64,000 nucleotides of DNA, from positions 62,001 to 126,000 of the forward strand of contig NZ_LQXO02000033.1 in the NCBI RefSeq assembly GCF_001639065.2. The letters are read 5' to 3'. This DNA comes from Vibrio barjaei. GTDB lineage: Bacteria; Pseudomonadota; Gammaproteobacteria; Enterobacterales; Vibrionaceae. The notes beneath the pieces were generated by a model that was given only the letters and a program-made list of their open reading frames with translations, was not told the DNA's origin and did not search any database. The position numbers and the translations under genes were made by a program. Positions within the stretch are counted from its first letter, which is position 1. The number at the start of each line of letters is the position of its first letter. Below are positions 35,417 to 46,527 of the stretch, in pieces.

Positions 35417-36697
35417 ATGAATCAATTGAAAAAATATGGCGCAATCGGCGGTGCAGTAGCGCTTGTTTTATGTTGGCCACTGGCTGTTGGACATATCGGG
35501 CAACAAGTTGTTGAGGATGGTGTAGAGCAACTAAACAACGAAGGTGTTACAGCAGAGATTGTAAGCTACGACCGTGGTTACCTCTCTTCTAACGTAGAAA
35601 CACGCTACCAAGTTAACGATCCTGTTCTGAAAGAACAGTTAGAAGTGGATGGTTTGCCGACAGAAGTTGTGGTTCAAAGTGAAATTAGCCACGGCCTATT
35701 CAGCTTAACAGCGAACTCGCATATCCAGAATTATCCTGATTTCCCTCTCGCGTTAAAAACAGTGACGCAGCTGAATGGCAATACTGAATTTGCATTGTCA
35801 CTCGATAGTTGGAGTTATCAAGGAGATGATGCACAGAAAGTTAGCATGTCTATTTCTCCGTCGGTGGTGACAGGTACTGCAACCGTTCTAGGTCAGTTGA
35901 CGTTCAATGCTAATATCCCTTCTATTCAATTGGATTTTGAAAACGGTGAACAACTGACATTAACAGACTTATCTGCAAATGGTGTGGGGAAAAAAGAGCA
36001 AGGTTTTTGGCTTGGTGATCAGAGTGTGACGTTAAAAAACTTCACCATTCTAGATGAAATGCATACTAGCATTTTGAATATTGATGACCTTGGCTACACC
36101 TTCAAATCGTCTTTTGATTCCGAAGCGGATCGCATTGATACCCAGCACATATTCAGCATGAGTAATATGACCTATCCGGATGGTGGTCAACTGAGCGACC
36201 TCAAGGTCGACTTTGCGTTAACTTCGCTAGATAGAGAGTCATTCGAAGGACTGGTCGACTTGTATCAAACTAATCCAACTATCGCGCAAGCAGATATTAC
36301 TACTTTAGCCCCTTTGATAGAGACCTTGTTTGCGCGTGGCTTTAACGTTGCGATGAACGACATGCACTTCAAGGTAGCGGACGATGAGTTCAAATCTAAC
36401 TGGCTACTAAAAGTACCTGAAGGGACTGAAAATGTATCACGTGATCCAAGTGTGGTGATGCCAGCACTGACTGGTAACATGAATGCGTATATGTCAGAAG
36501 GCATGGTGAATGTTAACCCGATGCTTGCTCAAGGTATTGATGAACTGGTAGTGATGGAGATGGTGACGCAACAAGATGCGGGCTATCAAATGAAGGCTGA
36601 TATTGAAGGTGGTCAACTAGTATTTGCCAATGGCCAGAAAATTCCACTAGTTGCACTTTTCTTGCCGCTTTTGATGGGGCAATCAATGGGGCAATAA
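35417..36697 (+). CDS. DUF945 (YdgA-family) protein
   Basis: A 426-residue protein with an N-terminal hydrophobic segment (residues 8-24), probably an uncleaved anchor or signal, followed by a long beta-rich periplasmic region. The pattern matches DUF945/YdgA, whose members are about 400-500 residues. Landmarks are IVSYDRGYLSSNVETRYQV and EISHGLFSLTANSHI. In E. coli the family is poorly understood and linked to the envelope. No strong ribosome site is visible. Divergent from the receiver/kinase operon, with its own terminator. Confidence 0.8.
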   Translation: MNQLKKYGAIGGAVALVLCWPLAVGHIGQQVVEDGVEQLNNEGVTAEIVSYDRGYLSSNVETRYQVNDPVLKEQLEVDGLPTEVVVQSEISHGLFSLTANSHIQNYPDFPLALKTVTQLNGNTEFALSLDSWSYQGDDAQKVSMSISPSVVTGTATVLGQLTFNANIPSIQLDFENGEQLTLTDLSANGVGKKEQGFWLGDQSVTLKNFTILDEMHTSILNIDDLGYTFKSSFDSEADRIDTQHIFSMSNMTYPDGGQLSDLKVDFALTSLDRESFEGLVDLYQTNPTIAQADITTLAPLIETLFARGFNVAMNDMHFKVADDEFKSNWLLKVPEGTENVSRDPSVVMPALTGNMNAYMSEGMVNVNPMLAQGIDELVVMEMVTQQDAGYQMKADIEGGQLVFANGQKIPLVALFLPLLMGQSMGQ

Positions 36698-36730
36698 TCG
36701 CTAAGTGAGTACAAATTACACTCGTGATTA

Positions 36731-36756
36731 GAAAAGAGGTCTGACGGCCTCTTTTC
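36731..36756 (+). terminator. DUF945 gene terminator
   Basis: GAAAAGAGG ... CCTCTTTTC with an eight-base loop, 34 bases after the stop. Confidence 0.7.
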
Positions 36757-36828
36757 TTGCTTTTTATCTCCGTAAAAACGTGATATTACTGGCACTTCTT
36801 TATGTATTTAGTCAGGAGTATAAAGGTC

Positions 36829-37923
36829 ATGGAGCCGATTTCACATAACGTATTCAATTTCAGTGCTGGTCCCGCAGGGTTACCTCGAGCGGTACTACAA
36901 AAGGCACAAACTGAGTTGCTTGATTGGAATGATTTGGGTACGTCGGTGATGGAAATCAGCCATAGAAGTAAACCGTTTATCAAGGTAGCGGATGAGGCTG
37001 AACAAGATTTAAGAGACCTGCTAAATATTCCTTCTAACTATAAAGTACTTTTCTGCCAAGGTGGTGCTAGAGCTCAATTCTCTGCAGTACCACTTAACTT
37101 ATTGGGTTCAAAGACCAAAGCAACTTACATTGACGCTGGCTACTGGGCTGAAAGTGCGATTGATGAAGCGGAAAAATACTGTACACCTGTCGTGCATAAA
37201 GCCAAGACAGAAATAGATGGAAAAGTTGCGGTTCAACCTGTGAGTGAATGGGTCATTGATGCCGACTCGGCATACGTTCACTTCTGTCCAAATGAAACCA
37301 TCGATGGCATTGAAATCAATGAACTACCGCAGACTGAGCTACCAATTGTAGCGGATATGTCTTCGACGATTCTTTCACGTCAAATCGATGTGGCGAAGTA
37401 CGGCGTTATTTATGCGGGCGCGCAAAAGAACATTGGACCTGCCGGTATCTGTATTGCGATTGTACGTGATGATTTGCTTGATCTAGCCAATGATGTCCTA
37501 CCGACATTTTTAAATTACAAAGTGCTCGCTGAAAAAGACTCTATGTACAACACGCCGCCAACTTTTGCATGGTATTTGTCTGGTTTAGTGTTTAAGTGGC
37601 TGAAAGAGCAGGGTGGTGTTGCTGCAATTGAGAAGATTAACCGAGATAAAGCGGCGATTCTTTACAATCACATTGATGCTTCTGACTTCTACCACAACAA
37701 CGTACACGAGAACAATCGTTCGCTAATGAACGTGCCGTTCCAGCTATCAAAGCCTGAACTAGATGCTAAATTCTTGGAACTAGCAGATGAACGTGGTTTG
37801 CGAGCCCTGAAAGGTCACCGCGCCGTAGGTGGTATGCGCGCATCAATCTACAATGCGATGCCGATAGAAGGCGTACAGGCGTTAGTGGATTTCATGAAAG
37901 AGTTTGAAGAGCAATTCGCTTAA
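36829..37923 (+). CDS. serC: phosphoserine aminotransferase
   Basis: A 364-residue class V PLP aminotransferase making phosphoserine and, in the vitamin B6 pathway, 4-phosphohydroxythreonine. PLP Lys200 is in [23 protein letters not shown] and [11 protein letters not shown] are family marks. The substrate-site motif reads [15 protein letters not shown], where E. coli has GGGRGQF. The start at 36829 ([11 protein letters not shown]) fits the family, with AGGAG and AAAGG upstream; the frame is open nine codons earlier. Monocistronic here, with a strong terminator. Confidence 0.96.
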   Translation: MEPISHNVFNFSAGPAGLPRAVLQKAQTELLDWNDLGTSVMEISHRSKPFIKVADEAEQDLRDLLNIPSNYKVLFCQGGARAQFSAVPLNLLGSKTKATYIDAGYWAESAIDEAEKYCTPVVHKAKTEIDGKVAVQPVSEWVIDADSAYVHFCPNETIDGIEINELPQTELPIVADMSSTILSRQIDVAKYGVIYAGAQKNIGPAGICIAIVRDDLLDLANDVLPTFLNYKVLAEKDSMYNTPPTFAWYLSGLVFKWLKEQGGVAAIEKINRDKAAILYNHIDASDFYHNNVHENNRSLMNVPFQLSKPELDAKFLELADERGLRALKGHRAVGGMRASIYNAMPIEGVQALVDFMKEFEEQFA

Positions 37924-37946
37924 ACGATATTGACCATTCATGATAG

Positions 37947-37976
37947 AGCCGAGCTGTTAAGCTCGGCTTTTCTTTT
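37947..37976 (+). terminator. serC terminator
   Basis: AGCCGAGC-TGTTAA-GCTCGGCT hairpin followed by T-rich tract. Confidence 0.85.
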
Positions 37977-38125
37977 GGGTAAATGGCAATTTTCTCTTTT
38001 ATTAATATTATCTATTGTGTCCATAAATAACCCAATAAACAGAACTCAGTAATTATGCACTGATTCACAGCTTCGTCGCTGACAACTCGTTTATGCTTGC
38101 TATGTGTGCAGCACTGGATTGGTTT

Positions 38126-39430
38126 ATGGACATTATCTTATTAGCAGGTTTAATTGGGCTGAATGGTTTATTTGCCATGTCAGAAATCGCATTAGTGGCA
38201 GCGAAAAGTGGTCGACTGCGAAAAATGGCAGAACGACAAAAATCGGCGCAACTTGCATTAAAGCTTAAAAATAACCCCACATTATTCCTCTCTACTATTC
38301 AAATCGGTATTACTGCAATTGGTATCCTCAGCGGGATATTTGGTGAGGCAGTTTTATCTGCGCCGTTGTCAGTCTGGTTGCACTCAAAAGGCATAGACCC
38401 TGAACTTGCGAATATCTTGGCTACGGCGAGCGTAGTTATATCGATTACCTATTTCGCGATCGTCGTCGGAGAGCTGGTACCAAAGCGGCTCGCCCAAAAC
38501 AACGCAGAGCGAATTGCCATTCTCGTTGCCTATCCAATACATTGGCTATCATTGTTAACCAGCCCTTTTGTTAAATTGTTGTCGGTATCCACTGATGCGG
38601 TGCTTCGTCTCCTTGGTCAAAAGAAAGGGCAAAGTGATTGCGTGACCGAAGAAGACATCATTTCTTTAGTGCGAGAAGGTTCAGAAACGGGCGCTATAGA
38701 GCAGCAAGAATTGGTGATGATTCACAATTTACTGTATCTAAACGATAGGGCGGTAACGTCACTTATGACGCCCCGTAGTGATATACATCATCTTGATATA
38801 GATAAACCAATTGAACAAGCACTCAAAGAGCTTAGACAAACCAAGCATTCAGTATGGCCGGTGTGTCGTGGTGGTCTTGATAACATCATTGGTACGGTAT
38901 CTTCTAAGAATCTACTGGATGAGTATGAGGTGCTTTCGACGGGCAAACTCGCGAAAATGTTACGTAAGCCAAGATTTGTTCCTGAATCAATGAAAGGGTT
39001 AGCTCTTCTCAACCACATGCAGCAAATCAGCTCTGAGATGGTGTTTTTAGTTGATGAGTATGGTGACGTCCAAGGGTTAGTTACTCATTATGACTTGCTC
39101 AAGTCCATTGCTGGAGAGTTAGGGATGGCTCCGCAACAAGTTTGGGCTAAGTTGCTTGCTGATGGAAGTTGGATTATTGATGGATTAATCCCAACCAACG
39201 AGCTTAAACATAAGCTGGATATTCAAGAACTAGAGGGAGAGCTTGATGAGGGCTTCCAAACCTTAAATGGTTTTCTGTCTTGGCGGGTAGGGAGTGTTGC
39301 AAAAGCCGGGACACACATTTGTTATCAACAATGGGATTTTGAAGTACTGAAGGTCAAGAATAACCGCATCACCCAAGTAAGAGCACGCAGAGTGTGTGGA
39401 ACTCAAGATACAGATGAACAGGATAGATAG
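38126..39430 (+). CDS. CNNM/CorC_HlyC-type membrane protein
   Basis: A 434-residue protein of the hemolysin-like CorC/CNNM family. A DUF21 (CNNM) membrane domain with three to four helices (about 1-180; GLFAMSEIALVAAKS, VVGELVPKRLAQ) precedes two CBS domains. The first CBS begins near TSLMTPRSDIHHLDID and the second ends with VDEYGDVQGLVTHYDLL. The last 80 residues are the CorC_HlyC domain (DGLIPTNELKHKL). Proposed role is Mg2+ or Co2+ efflux or control. The ATG at 38126 is preferred for GGAT upstream; the frame is open 11 codons more to 38093. Confidence 0.87.
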   Translation: MDIILLAGLIGLNGLFAMSEIALVAAKSGRLRKMAERQKSAQLALKLKNNPTLFLSTIQIGITAIGILSGIFGEAVLSAPLSVWLHSKGIDPELANILATASVVISITYFAIVVGELVPKRLAQNNAERIAILVAYPIHWLSLLTSPFVKLLSVSTDAVLRLLGQKKGQSDCVTEEDIISLVREGSETGAIEQQELVMIHNLLYLNDRAVTSLMTPRSDIHHLDIDKPIEQALKELRQTKHSVWPVCRGGLDNIIGTVSSKNLLDEYEVLSTGKLAKMLRKPRFVPESMKGLALLNHMQQISSEMVFLVDEYGDVQGLVTHYDLLKSIAGELGMAPQQVWAKLLADGSWIIDGLIPTNELKHKLDIQELEGELDEGFQTLNGFLSWRVGSVAKAGTHICYQQWDFEVLKVKNNRITQVRARRVCGTQDTDEQDR

Positions 39431-39461
39431 AAAATTATTTCCACTAAAATACAGTGGATGA

Positions 39462-39506
39462 ATAAGCCCGCGTCAATATGTTAGTGGCATAGAGAAGCGG
39501 GCTTAT
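39462..39506 (-). terminator. cydDC operon terminator
   Basis: Ten-base arms ATAAGCCCGC and GCGGGCTTAT around a long loop of 25 bases, just past the cydC stop. The long loop makes it less standard. Confidence 0.5.
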
Positions 39507-39526
39507 AGTATGGTGAAAGTTAGTCG

Positions 39527-41248
39527 TTAAAGCGTTTGATGCAGTTCGTAGTATCGACCTTTCTCGTTAAGAAGCACTTGGTGCTGGCCGTACTCCAATA
39601 TTTCTCCGTCTTCGAGCAAGCAGATGGCATCAAATGTTTCTAAGTGCACTAAACGGTGAGTGATGAAAATAACCGTTTTACCGTTAAAGTGTTGGTCAAA
39701 TAGCTGCATGATTTGTTGCTCAGTCTTTTTATCTAAACCTTCAGTAGGCTCATCAAGCAATAATATCGGCGCATTGTGTAGCAGTGCTCGTGCGATACCA
39801 ATACGGCGCTTCTCGCCACCGGAAAGTTGACGTCCGCCATCACCCAACCATGCGTCCAAGCCATTGTCTTCAGTCAAATGTGCCAGATCTACTTTATCTA
39901 GAGCCGCGATAAGCTCCTCATCAGAAGCAGACGGTTTCGCCATAGATAAGTTGTCACGTAGTGTGCCATTCAATATATCGACTTTCTGGCTAACAATGCT
40001 AGTTGCTTCACGAAGTTGACGTTCACTCCAGTTTTGAATCTGAGCACCGGCAAGGGTAATCTTCCCTTGGTCGACATCCCAGTAACGTGAAATGAGCTGT
40101 AACAACGTTGACTTACCTGAACCAGTTTGACCAACAATAGCCAAACGATGTCCACCCTTCACAGAAAGCGACACGTCGCGAAGTGCTTTTTCGTTAGCGT
40201 CTGGGTAGCTAAAACAAACGTTATCAATATCGATGGAGTACTCGTTCGAATGCGTTACTGGCTCATCAGGGAAGGTGACTTCTGGCGTTGCTAGAATTAC
40301 CTCATTGAGTCTTTTGGCGGAGGTTAGCGTTTGACCTAGATATTGGAATGCACCTGCAATAGGCATAAGCAGCTCAAAGCTTGCCATGGTCGCAAAGGCC
40401 ATCAATGCGATTAGTGGGTCTGGTTGATTTCCGCCCACGCCATCCGCTGCTAGCCACAGCATCAGTATTAGCAGCCAACCATTCGCAAGGATCAGCAGAC
40501 CCTGAGCCATACCAGATACTTTTGCATGAACTAATTGATTGGTAATCAACTTGTCTTGCGCAGTCACAATCGCTTTTCGGTAGCGAGATTCAGCGCCAAA
40601 AAGAGTAAGTTCACTATAACCTTGTAACCAGTCTAAGGTACGAATGCGAAGCTCTGCTTTGTTTAGTGTTAGTGCTTCCCCATTCTTGCTTCCCAAGCGG
40701 TAGAACACGACAGGCCACGTGATAAGCAGCAGCATTAGAATTGCGCCAAGCGTGAGGCCAAGCGTCATGTCAAACCAACAAAGAATGGCGGTCAGACATA
40801 AGATGCCAAATACACCGACGACAATAGGGCTAACAAGACGCAAATAGACGTGGTCCATGGCATCAACATCTGCCACAAGACGGTTGAGCATATCCGCATC
40901 GCGAATGTTGACGGCTTTACCAGGAATAAGCGGTGCTAACTTGGTGAAAAAGAAGATTCGAAGATCGGTGAGTAGTTTGAAGGTAGCGTTGTGGCTGACT
41001 ACTCGTTCACCCCAACGTCCAGCGGTACGCGCCATTGCCGCTCCACGCACACCGGCACCTGGCAACATATAGTTAAAGGTTTCGCGAGCAATGGTTAAGC
41101 CTGCGACCGCAGCAGCAGAAATAAACCAGCCCGAAAGAGTGAGCAGGCCAATGGACGCAAAAAGCGTTGCAAAGGAGAGGAGCATACCTAAAGACAGACC
41201 AAACCAGTGCTTTTTATACAGTTTTAAGTAAGGGAGTAAATCACGCAT
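39527..41248 (-). CDS. cydC: thiol/haem ABC exporter subunit CydC
   Basis: A 573-residue half-transporter: six membrane helices (about 20-310) then an ATPase domain. Walker A GQTGSGKST, signature LSGGEKRR, Walker B ILLLDEP and H-loop ITHRL are present. CydDC exports glutathione and cysteine to the periplasm and is needed for cytochrome bd assembly. Its start overlaps the end of cydD by 8 bases, so the two are coupled. It is a standard, intact subunit, with a long-loop terminator following the pair. Confidence 0.95.
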   Translation of the reverse strand: MRDLLPYLKLYKKHWFGLSLGMLLSFATLFASIGLLTLSGWFISAAAVAGLTIARETFNYMLPGAGVRGAAMARTAGRWGERVVSHNATFKLLTDLRIFFFTKLAPLIPGKAVNIRDADMLNRLVADVDAMDHVYLRLVSPIVVGVFGILCLTAILCWFDMTLGLTLGAILMLLLITWPVVFYRLGSKNGEALTLNKAELRIRTLDWLQGYSELTLFGAESRYRKAIVTAQDKLITNQLVHAKVSGMAQGLLILANGWLLILMLWLAADGVGGNQPDPLIALMAFATMASFELLMPIAGAFQYLGQTLTSAKRLNEVILATPEVTFPDEPVTHSNEYSIDIDNVCFSYPDANEKALRDVSLSVKGGHRLAIVGQTGSGKSTLLQLISRYWDVDQGKITLAGAQIQNWSERQLREATSIVSQKVDILNGTLRDNLSMAKPSASDEELIAALDKVDLAHLTEDNGLDAWLGDGGRQLSGGEKRRIGIARALLHNAPILLLDEPTEGLDKKTEQQIMQLFDQHFNGKTVIFITHRLVHLETFDAICLLEDGEILEYGQHQVLLNEKGRYYELHQTL

Positions 41249-43028
41249 CTAAATTCCCCTTATCTTGAGCAACGGATGATTGATGGGCAGATAGCATGGT
41301 GCTGAATAAGCCATCTGAGTTTGACAGCGAATCATAACAGCCTTGTTGTTCCAGACGGCCGTGATCCATCACTAAAATGGTATCTACATTCTTTAGTTGA
41401 GAGAGTTGGTGGGTCACCATCAATGTCGTTTTACCAGCGGTACTGGTGTGGATACCTTGAGTAACAAGACGTTCACTTTTAGCGTCCAGACTCGCAGTCG
41501 GTTCATCTAGTAACCAGAAGTTTCCGTTTTGTACCATTGCTCTTGCTAGCGCGATACGCTGAGCTTGACCGACCGAAAGGCCTCCAGAACGATCGGTAAC
41601 TTGATAATCCAAACCATGTTTTTCGACAAACTCAGCCGAGAACGACGCCAGCAGAGCATTGTTGATCTGCTCTTGGTTAACATCATTATTGCCTAGGGTG
41701 ATGTTGTCGCGAATGGTTCCGTGAAGTAGCAGTGGGTTTTGGCCGACCCAGCTGATGTTTTTACGCCAGTCGTTTTGGTCGAGATCTTTAAGTTCAATAC
41801 CTGCGACTTTTAGTGAACCTTGATACGGCATAAATCCTAAAATGGCGTTGACCAGACTGGTTTTACCTGCGCCGCTCGGGCCGACTAACGCCGCTGCTTC
41901 GTTGGCGTTGATTTTGAAGCTAATAGGACCGACAAGGCGAGTCCCCTCAGGGCTGAAAACTTCTAAATCTATTGCTTCGATAGAGATGTTGTGAGGGTGA
42001 GAAATGTTCTGACTGCCCTGTGGTAATGCGGTAACCTCTGTATCCAAGAACTCGACAATACTCTCAGCAGCACCGACGGCTTGTGCTTTGGCATGGTAGA
42101 AAGTACCCAAGTCGCGCAGTGGTTGATAAAACTCCGGCGCCAAAATCAAAATGAATAAGCCAGCGAACAAAGTAACGCCGACACCATAATGGCCAAAGTT
42201 AAGCTCACCAATATAGCTGAAGCCAAAATAGACCGCAGTGATGGCGATAGAGATCGATGTGAAGAACTCTAAAACCGCAGACGATAGGAAGGCAAGTCGC
42301 AATACATCCATCGTGCGTTTACGAAATACTTCAGACGCACCACGTAGGACTTCTGTCTCAGTTTCGGTGCGATTGAAGAGACGAATTGTGGTCATAGATT
42401 GCAATCGGTCATAAAAGTGACCAGAAAGACGTTGCAAAGCCTTGAAGTTTTTACGGTTAGCATCGGCAGCCTTCATTCCGACGAATGCCATAAACAGAGG
42501 AACAAGTGGAGCGGTGACAAGGAAAATCAGACCAGCAGCCCAGTTGATAGGAAATACAACAATAAGGATGATAATAGGGACAGCAACAGCGAGGGACATT
42601 TGAGGCAAGTACTTCGCGAAGAAATCTTGCATTTCCTCCACCTGTTCCAGAACTAGCGTTGCCCATGTGCCAGCAGGTTTGCCTTTTATATAAGTTGGCC
42701 CAAGCTCTCGTAACTTATCAAGGATGAGCTGCCTTATGTAACAACGTATCTGCTCGCCACATTTGAATCCAGCGATTTCGCGCCCCCAAGCACATCCGGC
42801 ACGACCGGCAACGGCTACTAGTAACCCTAAGAAGTGCGGAATGAGTTCATATTTGTCGGCATGCTCAATAATGAGTTGGTGCAGTATAGTGGCGATAAGC
42901 GCAGCTTGCGCTAGCAAAAACAGGCTTGAAAGAACGCCAAGGCCAATCGCAATAGCGAGCCAGCGTTTAGCAAGCTTACTTTGCGTCTTGAGCCAATTAT
43001 TCAAGCTCCGTTGTTTTTTCTTATCCAT
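41241..43028 (-). CDS. cydD: thiol/haem ABC exporter subunit CydD
   Basis: A 595-residue half-transporter, first gene of the cydDC operon. Six N-terminal helices (about 20-310) include APLVPLFMAFVGM and the family motif GKPAGTWATLVLEQVEEM (about 120-137). ATPase motifs are GPSGAGKTS, NPLLLHGTIRDNI (Q-loop), LSVGQAQR and WLLDEPTAS. It matches E. coli CydD along its length. The start is an ATG with weak ribosome site. trxB lies about 115 bases before it on the same strand, as expected for this region of Vibrio. Confidence 0.95.
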   Translation of the reverse strand: MDKKKQRSLNNWLKTQSKLAKRWLAIAIGLGVLSSLFLLAQAALIATILHQLIIEHADKYELIPHFLGLLVAVAGRAGCAWGREIAGFKCGEQIRCYIRQLILDKLRELGPTYIKGKPAGTWATLVLEQVEEMQDFFAKYLPQMSLAVAVPIIILIVVFPINWAAGLIFLVTAPLVPLFMAFVGMKAADANRKNFKALQRLSGHFYDRLQSMTTIRLFNRTETETEVLRGASEVFRKRTMDVLRLAFLSSAVLEFFTSISIAITAVYFGFSYIGELNFGHYGVGVTLFAGLFILILAPEFYQPLRDLGTFYHAKAQAVGAAESIVEFLDTEVTALPQGSQNISHPHNISIEAIDLEVFSPEGTRLVGPISFKINANEAAALVGPSGAGKTSLVNAILGFMPYQGSLKVAGIELKDLDQNDWRKNISWVGQNPLLLHGTIRDNITLGNNDVNQEQINNALLASFSAEFVEKHGLDYQVTDRSGGLSVGQAQRIALARAMVQNGNFWLLDEPTASLDAKSERLVTQGIHTSTAGKTTLMVTHQLSQLKNVDTILVMDHGRLEQQGCYDSLSNSDGLFSTMLSAHQSSVAQDKGNLDA

Positions 43029-43078
43029 GTAGAAGGCTTAATGAGTATTATTATTAGAAGAAACGGCGATTATACAAA

Positions 43079-43111
43079 AAGAAACCCACAGGGCATACCT
43101 ATGGGTTTCTT
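43079..43111. terminator. terminator between trxB and cydD
   Basis: AAGAAACCCA ... TGGGTTTCTT hairpin with a 13-base loop and T-rich ends. For minus transcription it would stop trxB, so cydD needs its own promoter. Confidence 0.65.
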
Positions 43112-43143
43112 GTTTTCAAAAATAATGAGACGAAATGTTAAAT

Positions 43144-44614
<1,471 letters not shown>

Positions 44615-45274
44615 ATGATGCTACATAGTGTTGAAAGTACATTACATCTTACTAGTCTGAGTGGTCGTTCCACTGAGCAACTGGCCCCATCTTTTGCAAC
44701 GCTACCTAACACGGAACATGCTGACGGCAAATATCGCTTACGTCGTTATTCGGTGGTGCGTTTTGAAAAAGGTCAAATTGTAGACAAAGGTGATAATTAC
44801 TTTGTTCAGTCTGAGCATTTTAACCACTTTCAAGGCGATGTGATTAGACAGTTTGAACCTGTTTTAGAATCGACTCTGCAGAGCTCTGCGATGTTGGAAC
44901 TGGTTACGCTTTTTGTAAACACTAATGCCTTACCTGACGGGCAGGAAATTGAAATTCATCAAATGAGGATCGCAGCGGTTTACGATGAAACCGAGGTTGC
45001 TCCAGAAGGCGTGCATCAAGATGGATTTGACCATATCGCCTTAGTCGGTATTGGTCGAGAAAATATCGTAGGTGGTGAGATCATGCTCTACAACGATAAT
45101 GGCGAAGCTCCATTTTTCAGAAAAGTACTGGAAAATGGGGAGGTGGCCATCCTTGATGACTCTAAGCTTTGGCATAATGCTCAGCCAATCCGTTGCATTG
45201 ATAATCAAAATGCCGGGTATATGGACGTGTTTGTGTTAACCGCTAAGGATACGCGCAATGCACTTCACTCCTAG
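44615..45274 (+). CDS. 2-oxoglutarate/Fe(II) dioxygenase, amino-acid-hydroxylase-like
   Basis: A 219-residue enzyme of the 2OG-Fe_Oxy_2 type (family of L-isoleucine 4-hydroxylase). The metal triad reads His134-X-Asp136 (GVHQDGFDH) and His187 (LWHNAQPIR), with Arg193 expected to hold 2-oxoglutarate; all are present. EIEIHQMRIAAVYDETEVAP (111-130) is typical of the family. AGGAG precedes two ATG codons in tandem; the first is used. It overlaps the start of the PLP enzyme gene by 17 bases, so the two are translated together. A free-amino-acid hydroxylase is the family expectation; the substrate is unknown. Confidence 0.85.
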   Translation: MMLHSVESTLHLTSLSGRSTEQLAPSFATLPNTEHADGKYRLRRYSVVRFEKGQIVDKGDNYFVQSEHFNHFQGDVIRQFEPVLESTLQSSAMLELVTLFVNTNALPDGQEIEIHQMRIAAVYDETEVAPEGVHQDGFDHIALVGIGRENIVGGEIMLYNDNGEAPFFRKVLENGEVAILDDSKLWHNAQPIRCIDNQNAGYMDVFVLTAKDTRNALHS

Positions 45275-46481
45275 TTCTGCTCGAGAGCACTTTTTTGCTC
45301 TTCATCAATCGTATAACGACCAGTCAGTAGTATTCCTTGATGGCCCCGGAGGTTCTCAAGTACCAGGCTCAGTTCTTAAAGCCATGACGGATTACCTTGG
45401 CCAATACAATTCCAATTTAGGTGGTCACTACTTTTCTAGCAAAGAAACAGTGGAGCTTGTTGCAAAAGCCCGCCACCATGGAAAAGCACTACTTAATGCC
45501 GAAGAAGTGGACAACATCGTGTTTGGCGCCAACATGACATCGTTGACATTCCAGTTGAGTAGAGCGATTGCGAGAAACTGGCAGTTTAATGATGAAGTCA
45601 TCGTTACGGCGCTGGACCATTACTCAAACGTATCAAGCTGGCAACAAGCTGCAGAAGACAGAGGTGCGGTGGTCAAGCAGGTTAAAGTCGATGAAAGTGA
45701 CTGCACTTTGGATTTTGAACATTTAGAGAGTCTAATTTCTGAAAAAACCAGATTGATCGCCGTAACTTATGCATCCAATACCACTGGTTCTATAACTGAT
45801 ATCAAGCGTATCGTGGAGCTGGCAAAACGAGTGGGGGCATTGGTCTATGTCGATGCGGTTCACTTTGCGCCACATGCACTGATTGACGTACAAGACCTAG
45901 AGTGTGATTTTTTGGTCTGTTCTGCATACAAGTTCTTTGGACCTCATTTAGGTTTAGCCTATATCTCACCGACGTGGCTGCAGTCATTGAAACCATATAA
46001 AGTCGAACCTGCAACAGATATTGGCCCAGGGCGCTTTGAAACTGGCACGCAAAACTTTGAAGCGATGGCTGGCTTCATTGAGGCGGTTCGTTATCTAGCA
46101 AGCTGGGGTAAAGGGCAGAGTTTACGGCAACAACTGGTGTCCGCGTTTAAGGATATTGGTTACCATGAAGAACAAATAAGTCGCTACTTTTTGGAGCGAT
46201 TATCGCGATGTGATTCGTTAAGCCTTTATGGAATTGCTGATTCGGCTCATAGAAGGCGCACACCAACGTTTGCCCTTCGTTCAAGAAAGCACTCACCAGA
46301 ATTGATGGCAAAATCTCTTGGTGAACAAAATATCTGCGTATGGAATGGTCACTTCTACGCACTAGGATTAGTAAAGCAACTCGGACTAGAGGACAAGGGG
46401 GGTGTATTGCGGGTTGGTTTTATGCATTACAACACTCTCGAAGAAGTTGATCGATTTTTCGATGTCATAGAAAATATCTAG
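45258..46481 (+). CDS. class V PLP enzyme, desulfurase-like but lacking the Cys
   Basis: A 407-residue fold-type-I PLP enzyme of the cysteine-desulfurase-like family that includes V. cholerae VC1184. PLP Lys225 is in CSAYKFFGPHLG, with His/Asp in VYVDAVHFAPH (197-206). The SufS catalytic loop (GHHCxxP type) aligns here with GHFYALG, residues 364-370, so the Cys position is Tyr367. A Cys360 lies seven residues earlier. Cysteine desulfurase activity is therefore unlikely. Coupling with a hydroxylase suggests a downstream amino-acid reaction. A terminator follows. Confidence 0.83.
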   Translation: MHFTPSSAREHFFALHQSYNDQSVVFLDGPGGSQVPGSVLKAMTDYLGQYNSNLGGHYFSSKETVELVAKARHHGKALLNAEEVDNIVFGANMTSLTFQLSRAIARNWQFNDEVIVTALDHYSNVSSWQQAAEDRGAVVKQVKVDESDCTLDFEHLESLISEKTRLIAVTYASNTTGSITDIKRIVELAKRVGALVYVDAVHFAPHALIDVQDLECDFLVCSAYKFFGPHLGLAYISPTWLQSLKPYKVEPATDIGPGRFETGTQNFEAMAGFIEAVRYLASWGKGQSLRQQLVSAFKDIGYHEEQISRYFLERLSRCDSLSLYGIADSAHRRRTPTFALRSRKHSPELMAKSLGEQNICVWNGHFYALGLVKQLGLEDKGGVLRVGFMHYNTLEEVDRFFDVIENI

Positions 46482-46485
46482 TGAT

Positions 46486-46513
46486 AGAAAAGCCCGCGTT
46501 TGCGGGCTTTTCT
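46486..46513. terminator. dioxygenase/PLP operon terminator
   Basis: Arms AGAAAAGCCCGC and its complement around a short loop. T-rich on both ends; can act both ways. Confidence 0.8.
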
Positions 46514-46527
46514 TTAGATTTTTTGCG